A stretch of DNA of 64,000 nucleotides, from positions 186,001 to 250,000 of the forward strand of contig NZ_FNWU01000003.1 of NCBI RefSeq assembly GCF_900108505.1. Direction: 5' to 3'. This document shows positions 8,901-15,903 of the stretch, piece by piece. The stretch is from Halopenitus malekzadehii (GTDB lineage: Archaea; Halobacteriota; Halobacteria; Halobacteriales; Haloferacaceae). Position 1 is the first letter of the stretch; every line of letters begins with the position of its first letter. A program made the position numbers and the translations under genes. The notes under the pieces are model-generated. The model worked only from the letters and a program-made list of their open reading frames with translations. It was not told the origin of the DNA and made no database searches.

Positions 8901-10312
8901 TCGCCCAGATCGAGCACCTTCTCGACGCCGTTGCGGACCGCGAGCGCCTCCTCGACGTCGTCGATCCGGCGGACGTCGCCGTTCGCGAGCCGGACGGTCG
9001 GCCCCTCGATCGTGTCCACCGGGACGACGCCGGCCGCCTTGCCCGGGCGCTCGGTCTTGATCTGCGTGCCGGTCGCGAGGAAGTCGTCGACGAGGTGCAT
9101 CGTCGCCGGATGGACCCCAGCGGTCGCGAACCCGTGATTCCGGGAGCGGCCGTATCGAAGCCGGAATCCGCCGGCCTCCGAGGGGTGTGAGAAGACCGGC
9201 CGCCCCGCGATCAGGTCGCGCAGGTACTTGGTGGCCGAATCGACGCGTTTGGGCCCGGCGTCGACGGCATCCGTATCTGAATCGTCCACGACGTCGGCGT
9301 CAACCGCTCCATCGGCGGGGGCGGCGGCGTCCGCTTCGGCATCCGCGTCCGCCTCGGCATCCGCGTCCGCCTCGGCATCCCCGGCGTCGGCGGTGGAAGC
9401 GTCCGGGTCGTCACCATCATCGGCGTCCGCGTCGCTCGCGCCTCCACCGTCACCCTTCCCGATCGTCCCGTCGATCAGGTCCTGGAGCCAGGGCCAGTCG
9501 ACCGCCTCGAGATCGCGGGTGTATCGCTGGATCTTCGGGGCCTTCAGCGCGATCCCCTCCGCCAGAACGAGACACATCCCGCCGCGCGAAGAGTTCGTGT
9601 CCACGCGTTCGAGGTCCCGAAAGCCCGAGACCTCCTCGTCGCCGGTGGCCTCCCCGTCGAGCATAATCGGCATGTTCCGGGCGATGAACTTCGTTTCCGT
9701 GTCCTTCGGGGAGTACTGGAGGCCGGTCTCGGAGTCGTAGAGGGCGACTTCCTCGGCGTAGCGTTCGACCTCGTCGTCCCGGGGCTTGAACTCGTCTATC
9801 CCGAGCAGCGACCGGGCGTAGTCGGCCACGAGCACCGACAGCGCCTGCGCGGTCCCACCCGCCGACCGGATCGGGCCGGCGTAGTAGACGTTGACGAACT
9901 CGGTTCCGTCGTCGTTCTCGAGCAGCTCGACCCGGTCGATCCCCTCGATCGGCGCAGCGACGACGCCCTCGGTCAGCAGCGCGACGGCGGTCCGAACCGC
10001 TCCCTCGATCTTCCCCTCTCGGGAGTCGTAATCGCCGACGGTCCCCTCGACGAAGTCGGTGACGAGCTCGAGGGCCGCCTCCTCACGGGACATCTCGCCC
10101 TCGAGCTCGCGGACGCGCTCGGCGACGCCGTCGATCCCGAGGATGTTCTCGACGCGGTCGGCCATGTCGCGGGCGACGGGGATCTCGATCTCCGGCTTCG
10201 GGTCCTTCCCCCGTTCCTTGGCCGCCTCCGCCACCTCGAAGGCCTCGTCCAGCTGGTCCTCGATCCGCGCGAAGTAGCGCTCGTCGTCGGGACGCATCTC
10301 CGTCTCCGTCAT
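5990..10312 (-). CDS. polC: DNA polymerase D large subunit DP2, intein-containing precursor
   Basis: A 1440-residue precursor of the catalytic subunit of archaeal replicative polymerase D. N-terminal DP2 features include YYAGPIRSAGGTAQALSVLV and a long family core. A Cys-rich zinc region (CPACGTHTFHNDCPDCGSH and more) precedes the active-site segment, and a second Cys4 motif (CLDCGEKYR...CRECGGR) lies near the C-terminus. A 228-residue intein (residues 963-1190) interrupts the active-site segment, leaving about 1212 residues after splicing. The chain ends QSGIADFM, a PIP-box-like PCNA-binding tail. An Asp/Ala-rich repeat insertion lies around residues 290-350. The open frame continues to 10660, but that extension is antisense to the neighbouring PPC gene. 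I use the ATG at 10312; an ATG five codons later (10297) is equally plausible. Confidence 0.93.
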   Translation of the reverse strand: MTETEMRPDDERYFARIEDQLDEAFEVAEAAKERGKDPKPEIEIPVARDMADRVENILGIDGVAERVRELEGEMSREEAALELVTDFVEGTVGDYDSREGKIEGAVRTAVALLTEGVVAAPIEGIDRVELLENDDGTEFVNVYYAGPIRSAGGTAQALSVLVADYARSLLGIDEFKPRDDEVERYAEEVALYDSETGLQYSPKDTETKFIARNMPIMLDGEATGDEEVSGFRDLERVDTNSSRGGMCLVLAEGIALKAPKIQRYTRDLEAVDWPWLQDLIDGTIGKGDGGGASDADADDGDDPDASTADAGDAEADADAEADADAEADAAAPADGAVDADVVDDSDTDAVDAGPKRVDSATKYLRDLIAGRPVFSHPSEAGGFRLRYGRSRNHGFATAGVHPATMHLVDDFLATGTQIKTERPGKAAGVVPVDTIEGPTVRLANGDVRRIDDVEEALAVRNGVEKVLDLGEYLVNVGEFIENNHPLAPASYVYEWWIQDFEASGADVQALSDDPHVELEHPTVEEALAWATDYDCPLHPAYTYLWHDLPVDRFETLATAVADGEVVEGVLTIERTEATTAALETLLVEHSRTPDSLRIPEWRPFARSLGVDDGLRLTWEELSATARNWADGENAVRAVTEVAPFAVRERAPTRIGNRMGRPEKSESRDLSPAVHTLFPIGEAGGSQRNVADAAGGMDDSGRRGVIELDVADRKCPACGTHTFHNDCPDCGSHTEPYYECRECGTECEPDEAGRVECPRCDREVTAVSRREIDLNDAYRSALESVGEREAAFEILKGVKGLTSTNKTPEPIEKGVLRAKNGVTAFKDGTVRYDMTDLPVTAVRPAELDVTVGHFRELGYETDIDGEPLRHDDQLVELKVQDVVLSDGAAEHMMKTADFVDDLLEQFYDLPRFYEITERDDLVGELVFGMAPHTSAATVGRVIGFTSAAVGYAHPYFHAAKRRNCFHPETTVAFADEGGDGDGGWHRDTIEALVEERLDPETADEDAVGALVQELADPVYVPSIDDDGTRTVRPVEAVSRHPAPDHLVRIETTDGRMLRVTPDHTMLRRSTAAGPGADPAAGSGVDSEAETDDVPEIERVPASELTTDDEIPAPAGASTGSDRSVTDRPGSDRSGSVRADGGATAIDVSAGIDDEYIGISSISYEKSDVEYVYCLTVSGTHSLVANGLYSGQCDGDEDCVMLLMDGLLNFSKSFLPDKRGGSMDAPLVMSSRIDPSEIDDEAHNMDIVRQYPREFYEATLEMADPDDVEDAIRIGEDTLGTPDQYRGFDHTHDTSDIALGPDLSAYKTLGSMMNKMDAQLELARKLRAVDETDVAERVIEYHFLPDLIGNLRAFSRQETRCLDCGEKYRRMPLSGECRECGGRVNLTVHEGSVNKYMDTAIAVADRFDCRPYTKQRLEVLERSLESVFEDDTNKQSGIADFM
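6743..7426 (-). other. Mini-intein in DP2 (228 residues, no homing endonuclease)
   Basis: In-frame insertion between RRN and CDGDEDC of DP2, at the metal-binding heart of the enzyme. It starts CFHPETTVAF (block A, Cys1), has block B LRVTPDHTM with the conserved T-x-x-H, and ends with block F/G VYCLTVSGTHSLVANGLYSGQ before the Cys+1 of the extein. No LAGLIDADG motif is present; a Gly/Ser/Asp-rich linker fills the endonuclease position. The last residue is Gln instead of Asn, and the usual penultimate His is Gly. C-terminal Gln is known from the Pyrococcus abyssi PolII intein. The last 110 nt (6743-6852) use AT-rich codons unlike the host. Splicing competence is inferred from conserved blocks, not shown. 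Confidence 0.9.
9336..9380 (-). repeat. 18-bp tandem repeat coding an Asp/Ala tract in DP2
   Basis: Two perfect 18-bp units (TCGGCATCCGCGTCCGCC on the plus strand, at 9336-9353 and 9354-9371) followed by a partial third copy. They encode alternating Ala-Asp-Ala-Glu in the acidic insertion of DP2. The insertion is probably a disordered surface loop that varies in length between strains by replication slippage. Confidence 0.85.
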
Positions 10313-10331
10313 CGCGACCGGCCCTCCGTCC

Positions 10332-10751
10332 TCACAGCCACAGATCGAGGTCGGTGGCGGCGTCGTGTTCGCGAACCAACGGCTCCGCGAAGGTGCGAAG
10401 ATACACCTCGCCGGCGAAGACGGTGGCCGAATCGAGGTGCCCCGCGAGCGCCTGCCCGCTCTCCCGGGAGAATACCGCGTGCGTGTGTGCGAAGACGTCG
10501 TCGTCGAGCCGCGCGACGTTGCCCACACAGGCGGCGACCTCGAGCGGCTCGTCGAAGGTGACCGACCGGTACTCGGTGTCGTCCTGGTCGTAGAACCAGA
10601 TCTCCGCGTCCTGGACCGCGCCCATCGCGTTGAACCAGCCCGCCTCGGCGTCGACCTCACGGGCCAGGTCCTCGATCTCCGCCCGCCAGTCGGCGCCCGT
10701 CTCCAGCCGTGCGAGGTACTCCCCCGTCGACTCGACCGCTCGGTAGTGCAT
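10332..10751 (-). CDS. PPC/DUF296 domain protein
   Basis: A 139-residue protein that is a single PPC (plant and prokaryote conserved, DUF296) domain. The family features are the start RLETGADWRAEIEDLAREVD, the segment AGWFNAMGAVQDAEIWFYD, and HTHAVFSRESGQALAGHLDSATVFAGEVYL, which contains the paired His residues that bind metal in archaeal homologues. PPC proteins form trimers; their archaeal function is unknown, while in plants the domain accompanies AT-hook DNA binding. A T-rich element about 28 nt before the ATG (near 10780) suggests a leaderless mRNA. It lies 19 nt upstream of polC on the same strand and may be cotranscribed with it. Confidence 0.88.
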   Translation of the reverse strand: MHYRAVESTGEYLARLETGADWRAEIEDLAREVDAEAGWFNAMGAVQDAEIWFYDQDDTEYRSVTFDEPLEVAACVGNVARLDDDVFAHTHAVFSRESGQALAGHLDSATVFAGEVYLRTFAEPLVREHDAATDLDLWL

Positions 10752-11628
10752 ACGCGTCGATGAGGCGGGTGACGAGGAAAAACCTTCGCCGTCGCGGTTC
10801 CGTCGCGTTACGGTAGAGGATGAGGCGATCGACTTGAGTGTCTATGGCCAAAGTACTGAGCAGAGGGGTTTGAGGCGTATGCATCGAGGCCGACGGTCTT
10901 AATTTCCCCGAACCATATTATATATCGCACTATATAGTTTATACCCCCTCCAGCGGTGCGACGACTGGCCCTACTGCTCGAATTGTCCGGGTGACCGGCG
11001 CCTGAAGAGGCGAATATGCGTTCGCACTATGGCTCGACGTACACGACGATCCGTATCGCGACATGTGAGAGCCGAATCACGAGAGGCGGACCAAGAGAAC
11101 CCTGGATTCCGCGTAGTCCGTCCCGGTTGCGTTCATCTCCGCCACGAAGATCGATCTACGAGAGTCGATCGGACCCACGACACCGAGAGACGAATCCGTC
11201 CGTCCGCAAACGATTCGAAGTCGTATTTCGGCCGGGTTCAAGCGGGTTACCGAGCGATCGAAGCGATATCAGGACCGTGACTCTATAAATTTCATAATGC
11301 GATATTGAATGTCGCATCGGGCGTTGAAACGAACTCGATCGGGAGATCCTCCGCCAGAGGCCATAGGTGGGAGATCTACACACCGGAGACGAGCCGAAGT
11401 GAACTCACAAGTCGGATGGAACGCCTCGGGATCGCCGCGGAGACATCCGTCACCACGTACAGTTCCTGCGATAGGGGAACGGGAACGGCGACCGCCGATC
11501 CCTAACCAGTTGCGGACAGGCGTGTACTCCCCTGGGTCAACCCGATCGGACGGCCAAACGGACTCACACGGTTCGCATCACCGGGCGCGACGATCGGTTT
11601 CAAGACGCTGCCGGACGGACCGGGAGGT
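10752..11628. other. 877-bp gene-poor region
   Basis: No convincing gene. It holds the PPC promoter, an AT-rich tract at 10914-10943 with the perfect palindrome ACTATATAGT (10929-10938), and a TATA-like element with an inverted repeat at 11283-11317. Open frames here (for example 11029-11280 and 11309-11632) are Arg/Ser-rich with no family features and atypical codons. One stretch, 11308-11505 plus strand, contains a segment (HRWEIYTPETSRSELTSRM) that faintly resembles the sensor part of haloarchaeal Bat/HTH-10 regulators. The region could be the decayed remains of an older gene or insertion. Confidence 0.6.
11283..11317 (+). promoter_or_regulatory. TATA-like element with inverted repeat ATGCGA-N9-TCGCAT
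   Basis: CTATAAAT at 11283-11290 is followed 6 bp later by a perfect 6-bp inverted repeat (11297-11302 and 11312-11317). The arrangement looks like a promoter with an operator over the transcription start. However, no credible coding sequence begins at the expected distance, so it may be a relic or drive a non-coding RNA. Confidence 0.3.
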
Positions 11629-12366
11629 GTGAGCGAGGACACGGAACGATCGGGGGAGGGAACCGACTATGGTGAGGCGATCCTGACCGCCGACGGGGTC
11701 GAGTTCGGCGAGCGCGACGCCGCCCTCCTGCGGGCGATCGACCGGACCGGGTCGGTCGCGACCGCAAGCGCCGAGCTCGAGCGGTCTCGGGCGCGCGCAC
11801 TCACGCGGATCGAGACGCTCGAGGAGGCCTTCGGAACCCTCGTGGAACGGACGCGGGGCGGCAGCGGCGGCGGCGGGAGTCGGCTGACCGCGGCGGCCGA
11901 GACGCTGTTGACCCGGTATGACCGGCTCCAGGCCGCGCTGACCGCGGCGGCGCGGGTCCCCGAAACGGTCCTCGAGGGGACGGTGACCGACGTCGACGGG
12001 GAACTGGCGACGGCGGAGACGTCGGTCGGCGAGGTGCGGGCGCTGCGGGGCCGGGAGGCGATTGGGGACGGAGACGCGGTGCAGCTCCGGATCGGTGCGG
12101 ACGCGGCCACGTTGTCGGCGGCCGGCGAGGCGTCGGGCCCGGATTCGACGAGCGCCAGAAACCGGGTGCAGGGAACGGTGACCGGCGTCGACCGGGGGGA
12201 GACGGTTCGAACCGTGACGGTCGACATCGACGGGACGGCAGTCATCGCGCTCGTGACCGCCGAGAGCGCGTCGCGGCTGTCGCTGGCCGCGGGCCGGAAC
12301 GTGGTCGTGACCTGGAAGGCGACCGCGACGCGGATGGTTCCGGTGGAATCGTCGAGGGAGCGATGA
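11629..12366 (+). CDS. ModE-like regulator with HTH and two TOBE domains
   Basis: A 245-residue protein with a LysR/ModE-type winged helix at about residues 22-95 (DAALLRAIDRTGSVATASAELERSRA fits the helix-turn-helix of ModE). Two TOBE-like beta domains follow, starting near TVLEGTVTDVDGELATAETS and NRVQGTVTGVDRGETVRTVTV. ModE proteins sense molybdate or tungstate through TOBE domains and regulate molybdenum uptake or enzymes. No molybdate genes lie nearby, so the ligand is inferred. The start is a GTG with GGAGGT touching it (11623-11628), too close for a normal Shine-Dalgarno interaction, so the exact start is uncertain. Confidence 0.78.
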   Translation: MSEDTERSGEGTDYGEAILTADGVEFGERDAALLRAIDRTGSVATASAELERSRARALTRIETLEEAFGTLVERTRGGSGGGGSRLTAAAETLLTRYDRLQAALTAAARVPETVLEGTVTDVDGELATAETSVGEVRALRGREAIGDGDAVQLRIGADAATLSAAGEASGPDSTSARNRVQGTVTGVDRGETVRTVTVDIDGTAVIALVTAESASRLSLAAGRNVVVTWKATATRMVPVESSRER

Positions 12367-12397
12367 AACGCAGCGGAAGGGACGGCGACGGTGGTCG

Positions 12398-12697
12398 CTA
12401 GACCCAGAGTAGCTGCGCGTGGCGCGTCCCGTCGAACTCGAGGACGGCGTCCTCGTCGACGAGGCCGGCCTCGAGGGCGACGCCGACGGCCGTCTCGCCG
12501 ACGATGTTCGCGATCTGTGCGCGCTGGAGGCCGGCGACGACCTCCTCGCGGGTCGCCTCGACCGCGTCGGGGCCGCCGTAGAACTCCTCGGTGACCGCGA
12601 GCGTGGCCGCCTCGTTCTCGAAGGTCTTGCCCAGACAGTCGGGGTCACAGACGGAGACGAGGACGCCCTTTTGTGTGTCCCGCTCGCGCAGGAGCAT
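12398..12697 (-). CDS. DUF424 family protein
   Basis: A 99-residue protein matching the archaeal DUF424 family in length and pattern: an N-terminal beta strand (GVLVSVCDPDCLGKTFEN), an acidic helix, and the conserved run IANIVGETAVGVALEAGLVDED. The family's molecular role is unknown to me. Its ATG immediately follows the stop codon of the TPR gene with no gap, so the two are surely translated from one mRNA. It ends 32 nt from the convergent TOBE regulator gene. Confidence 0.82.
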   Translation of the reverse strand: MLLRERDTQKGVLVSVCDPDCLGKTFENEAATLAVTEEFYGGPDAVEATREEVVAGLQRAQIANIVGETAVGVALEAGLVDEDAVLEFDGTRHAQLLWV

Positions 12698-13666
12698 CTA
12701 CCGGCCTCCGCGCTCCGAGTCGAAGCCGTCGGACCCGTCCCCGGAGTCGCCGTCGACACCGTCTCCAGCGTTTCCGCCGAGGACGTCGTCGAGTCCGCCG
12801 CCGAGGCCGCCGCCGGCGTTTCCGTCAAGGCCTGAGCCGCGACCGCCGCCGCGTCCGGGGTCGGTCCCTCGGGCGCCGCCGGCGGCCCCTCCCGACTCGC
12901 GATCGGTTACCGGCCCGCCACCGCCGTGCTCCTCGACGAGCTCGCGTTCGCGTTCCTGTCGGAGCTGTTCGGCCTCCTCGGCGACCTCCTCGGCCTCATC
13001 GTGCTCGCCGGTTTCCTCGAGCGCGCGGGCCTTCTCCTCGAGGACGTCGGCGTTCCGGTGGCCGAGGCGGATCGCGTTGTTGAACGCGGTGACGGCGTCC
13101 TCGGCGAGGCCGCGCTCGAGCAGGAAGAACCCGCGGTTGTACCAGGCCTGGGCGAACCGTGGGTCGATCTCGACGGCGCGTTCGGCGTGTTCGAGCGCCT
13201 CCTCGTGGCGTCCGAACTCCCAGAGCGCGTACGCGAGGTTCGTCTCCGCGGTCGCGGCGTGTTCGGAGTCGTCGTCGATCCGGAGCGCCTCCTCATAGGC
13301 CCCGATCGCCTCGTCGTACTCCTCGAGCTCGGCGTGTGCGACCCCCTTGTTCACCCAGGCCTCCTGGGCATCCAGGGAGTCCTCCGAGGCGTACATCGCT
13401 GCACGCTCGAAGGTGCCCGTCGCCTCCTCGAAGCGGTTGATCCCCATGTACGAGAGGCCGACGTCGAGCAGCTGTTCGACGTCGACCTGGTCGTCCGCGA
13501 TGTTCCGGCGGTCGAGCGCGTCCGTGATGACGCGCGTATCGACCGGGTCCACGGCTGACGGGTCGGCGTTCAGCTCCGGCGGGTCGAGGGTGAACTCCTC
13601 GTAGTCCTCCTCGAGCCCCTGCCCGGCCGAGAACTCGTGGTCGTGATCGTCCGGCTCGTCGGTCAT
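12698..13666 (-). CDS. Tetratricopeptide repeat protein
   Basis: A 322-residue protein with several TPR units between about residues 60 and 210. The clearest runs are AWVNKGVAHAELEEYDEAIGAY, AATAETNLAYALWEFGRHEEAL and AQAWYNRGFFLLERGLAEDA, each with the spaced W/Y, G, A and A/P positions of the repeat. The C-terminal 90 residues are Gly/Asp-rich and look disordered. There is no signal peptide, so it should be a cytoplasmic scaffold; its partners are unknown. A TATA-like element (near 13694) lies about 27 nt before the ATG. It is upstream of, and abuts, the DUF424 gene. Confidence 0.87.
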   Translation of the reverse strand: MTDEPDDHDHEFSAGQGLEEDYEEFTLDPPELNADPSAVDPVDTRVITDALDRRNIADDQVDVEQLLDVGLSYMGINRFEEATGTFERAAMYASEDSLDAQEAWVNKGVAHAELEEYDEAIGAYEEALRIDDDSEHAATAETNLAYALWEFGRHEEALEHAERAVEIDPRFAQAWYNRGFFLLERGLAEDAVTAFNNAIRLGHRNADVLEEKARALEETGEHDEAEEVAEEAEQLRQERERELVEEHGGGGPVTDRESGGAAGGARGTDPGRGGGRGSGLDGNAGGGLGGGLDDVLGGNAGDGVDGDSGDGSDGFDSERGGR

Positions 13667-13761
13667 ATGGCGCGATTTGGAGGTCGCGGCGGGTAAGGGT
13701 TACGTCACGGGGGATCCACGGCCACTGGATGCGGTGACCACGAGTGTACACCGGGCGGCGC

Positions 13762-13768
13762 ATTTTTG
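13762..13768 (+). promoter_or_regulatory. TATA-like element of thpR
   Basis: The T-rich element ATTTTTG sits about 30 nt before the ATG at 13796. It overlaps the upstream alternative start region near 13766 and so favours the shorter protein. Confidence 0.45.
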
Positions 13769-13795
13769 TCCGTCCGGTACCGATCGACCGACGGA

Positions 13796-14428
13796 ATGCG
13801 CGCGTTCTTCGCAGTCGACCTGCCGAGGGACCTGGCTGCCCGGATCGCCGAAGTGCAGGGGACGCTCCGATCGGCGGACGGGCTGCGGTTCACCGACCCC
13901 GAGCAGGCGCACGTCACGCTCGAGTTCCTCGGCGACGTTCCCGTGGGCTCCGACGGCGAGGGGAACGGAAACGGGGAGGTGAACGGCGGAGGAACGGGCG
14001 ACGAGGAGGACGACGACCACGGGATCGAGGCGGTGATCGAGGCCGGACGAGAGGCGGTTCGGAAGGCGAACGTCGAACCATTTACGGCGTCGATCCGGGG
14101 ACTCGGCGCGTTTCCCTCGACCGAGTACATCCGCGTGGTCTGGGCGGGCGTGGGCGATGGAGCGGCCGAACTGACGCGGCTTCAAGCGGCGATCGAATCT
14201 CGAACGACCGACCTCGGCTACGAACCCGACGACCACGAGTTCACGCCGCACGTGACCCTGGCCCGGATGGACGATGCGCGCGGGAAGGAGCTCGTGCAGG
14301 AGACTATCCGAAACGCCGAGGCGAACATCGGGACGTTCACCGTCGAGGCGGTTCGGCTCAAGCGGTCGAGGCTGACCGAGTCGGGGCCGGTCTACGAGAC
14401 CGTCGAGTCGTTCCCGCTGTCACCGTGA
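13796..14428 (+). CDS. thpR: RNA 2',3'-cyclic phosphodiesterase (2H family, 2'-5' RNA ligase)
   Basis: A 210-residue member of the 2H phosphoesterase superfamily, which opens 2',3'-cyclic phosphates on RNA and can also ligate tRNA halves in vitro. Both catalytic H-x-T motifs are present: HVTLEFLG (about residue 40) and HVTLARM (about 153). The N-terminal strand MRAFFAVDLP is characteristic and supports this start. A Gly/Asn/Asp-rich insertion of about 25 residues (roughly 52-77) interrupts the domain; it is likely a salt-adapted loop. The gene overlaps the converging CNNM gene by 37 nt at its 3' end. Confidence 0.88.
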   Translation: MRAFFAVDLPRDLAARIAEVQGTLRSADGLRFTDPEQAHVTLEFLGDVPVGSDGEGNGNGEVNGGGTGDEEDDDHGIEAVIEAGREAVRKANVEPFTASIRGLGAFPSTEYIRVVWAGVGDGAAELTRLQAAIESRTTDLGYEPDDHEFTPHVTLARMDDARGKELVQETIRNAEANIGTFTVEAVRLKRSRLTESGPVYETVESFPLSP

Positions 14429-15705
14429 TCGGTCGCCCGGGTGCTCTCCGTGTGGTGGGTGGTGACCCGTACGCGGTCGATCCGTGTCGCCGTCGCCGAG
14501 AGCACCTCGAGCGTGACGCCCGCGAGTTCGACGCGGTCGCCCTCAGCAGCCACCCGACCGAGGTGGTGATGGACGAGGCCGGCGACGGTCTCGAAGGCCT
14601 CAGTCGTCGGAAGATCGGTCCCGAGCGTCTCGTTGAGGTAGGTGACCGTCGCCCGCCCGCGAACGACCGCCACGCCGTCGTCGACGATCCGGATCGGATC
14701 AACCTCCCCGTGCCCGACGATCTCGCCGACGATCTCCTCGATCACGTCCTCCATCGTCGCGAGCCCGACGACCGCGCCGTGTTCGTCGACGACGAGCACC
14801 AGCCGGACGCCGTCGGCCTGCATCTCCGAAAGGAGCTCATCGAGGGGTTTCGTTTCGGGGACGAAGGTCGGGTCGGCGAGGAGATCCCCGAGCTCGTCGA
14901 GACGGGTGTCGGCCGGTTCGGACCGGGTCATCGCGTCGCGGACGTCGAGAACGCCGCGGACGTCGTCACGGTTCTCCCCGTACACCGGCAGCCGCGTGAT
15001 CCCCTCACGGGTTCCGGTGTCGATCGCCTCGGCGAGCGTGGCGGAGACGGGAAGCGAGACGACGTCGGTTCGCGGCACCATCACGGCGGTGACGGCGGTG
15101 GCATCGAGATCGAGGACGCGTCGGATGATCGCGGTCTCGTCGGACTCGAGGACGCCCGTCTCCTCGCCGGAGAGGACGATCGTCTCGATCTCCTCGCGGG
15201 AGAGATAGGTCTCGAAGCCGGCCTCCCCGCCGGTGATGCGGTTGACGACGCCGACGGCCGCCTCGAAGACGACGAGCACCGGCCAGAGGACGCGCTGGAC
15301 CAGGACGACGATCCCGGAGACGCGCAGCGCGTGTCGCTCCGCGTTGGTAACGGCGTAGGACTTGGGCGCGATCTCCCCGAAGATGATGACGAACACCGAG
15401 GTGAAGACGGTCGCACCGGTGGCCGCCTGGCTCGGCGGCAGCACCTGGACGAGGACCGCGGTCGCGACGGCAGCGGCGGCGATGTTGGCGACGTTGTTGC
15501 TCACGAGGACGGTCACGAGGAATCGGTGTGGATCGTCTCGAAGTCGGGCAAGCGCGGCCGATCCGGGCGTTTCGGCCGCGACGAGCGAATCGATCCGGTG
15601 CCGACCGATCGAGAAGACGGCAAGTTCGCTGCTCGAGAAGAAGGCGCTGATCGCGGTCAACACCAGGATGGTAACCAGTCCCGCGCCGATCGCTGAGACG
15701 TTCAT
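14392..15705 (-). CDS. CNNM/CorC-type membrane protein with CBS pair
   Basis: A 437-residue protein of the hemolysin C/CNNM transporter family, linked to magnesium or sodium extrusion. The membrane domain (DUF21, three or four helices) covers about residues 1-190 and carries SAFFSSSELAVFS and the strongly conserved IIFGEIAPKSYAV. A CBS pair follows (AVMVPRTDVVSLPVSA and GVRLVLVVDEHGAVVGLATMEDVIEEIVGEI), then a CorC_HlyC domain at the C-terminus. I chose the ATG at 15705 because a TATA element lies 27 nt upstream of it; the frame is open 13 codons further. The 3' end overlaps thpR by 37 nt. Confidence 0.9.
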   Translation of the reverse strand: MNVSAIGAGLVTILVLTAISAFFSSSELAVFSIGRHRIDSLVAAETPGSAALARLRDDPHRFLVTVLVSNNVANIAAAAVATAVLVQVLPPSQAATGATVFTSVFVIIFGEIAPKSYAVTNAERHALRVSGIVVLVQRVLWPVLVVFEAAVGVVNRITGGEAGFETYLSREEIETIVLSGEETGVLESDETAIIRRVLDLDATAVTAVMVPRTDVVSLPVSATLAEAIDTGTREGITRLPVYGENRDDVRGVLDVRDAMTRSEPADTRLDELGDLLADPTFVPETKPLDELLSEMQADGVRLVLVVDEHGAVVGLATMEDVIEEIVGEIVGHGEVDPIRIVDDGVAVVRGRATVTYLNETLGTDLPTTEAFETVAGLVHHHLGRVAAEGDRVELAGVTLEVLSATATRIDRVRVTTHHTESTRATDHGDSGNDSTVS

Positions 15706-15728
15706 ACGGATGCTTCGCGTGAGAGGCG

Positions 15729-15735
15729 CATAAGC
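15729..15735 (-). promoter_or_regulatory. TATA element of the CNNM gene
   Basis: GCTTATG on the minus strand is centred 27 nt before the ATG at 15705. It lies inside the possible N-terminal extension beginning at 15744, which argues against that longer start. Confidence 0.5.
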
Positions 15736-15872
15736 GTCGGCCACGAACGCTCAGGTCGATCGCCGGCGAAACGGATCGAAAGTCGGTGAAACGGATCGAA
15801 AAACCCGTCCTGAGAATCGTAACCGAATGCCGTGATACCACGGAACACGGCCCACAGCCGTCGATGAAAAAG

Positions 15873-15879
15873 GATTAAC
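15873..15879 (+). promoter_or_regulatory. TATA-like element of serA
   Basis: GATTAAC lies about 28 nt before the serA ATG and follows an A-rich BRE-like stretch (GAAAAAG), consistent with a leaderless transcript. Confidence 0.5.
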
Positions 15880-15903
15880 CACCCGACGCGGATCGGTTCA
15901 GAT

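Noticed and set aside
9301-9400. CRISPR-like short repeats
   Set aside because: The 18-bp units are in tandem without spacers and lie in frame inside polC.
10313-10660. N-terminal extension of the DP2 frame
   Set aside because: It is the antisense-overlapping shadow of the PPC gene, Arg/Ser/Thr-rich and unlike DP2. The conserved protein starts near 10312 or 10297.
11309-11632. 107-codon plus-strand frame upstream of the TOBE gene
   Set aside because: Composition is dominated by Arg, Ser and Pro, as in out-of-frame GC-rich DNA, and it lacks any recognisable domain.
13744-15696. A 650-codon open frame on the plus strand, antisense to the CNNM gene
   Set aside because: Long antisense frames arise because GC-rich haloarchaeal genes rarely contain stop triplets on the other strand. 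The product is Arg/Asp-rich without domains, while the minus-strand gene is a clear CNNM/CBS protein.
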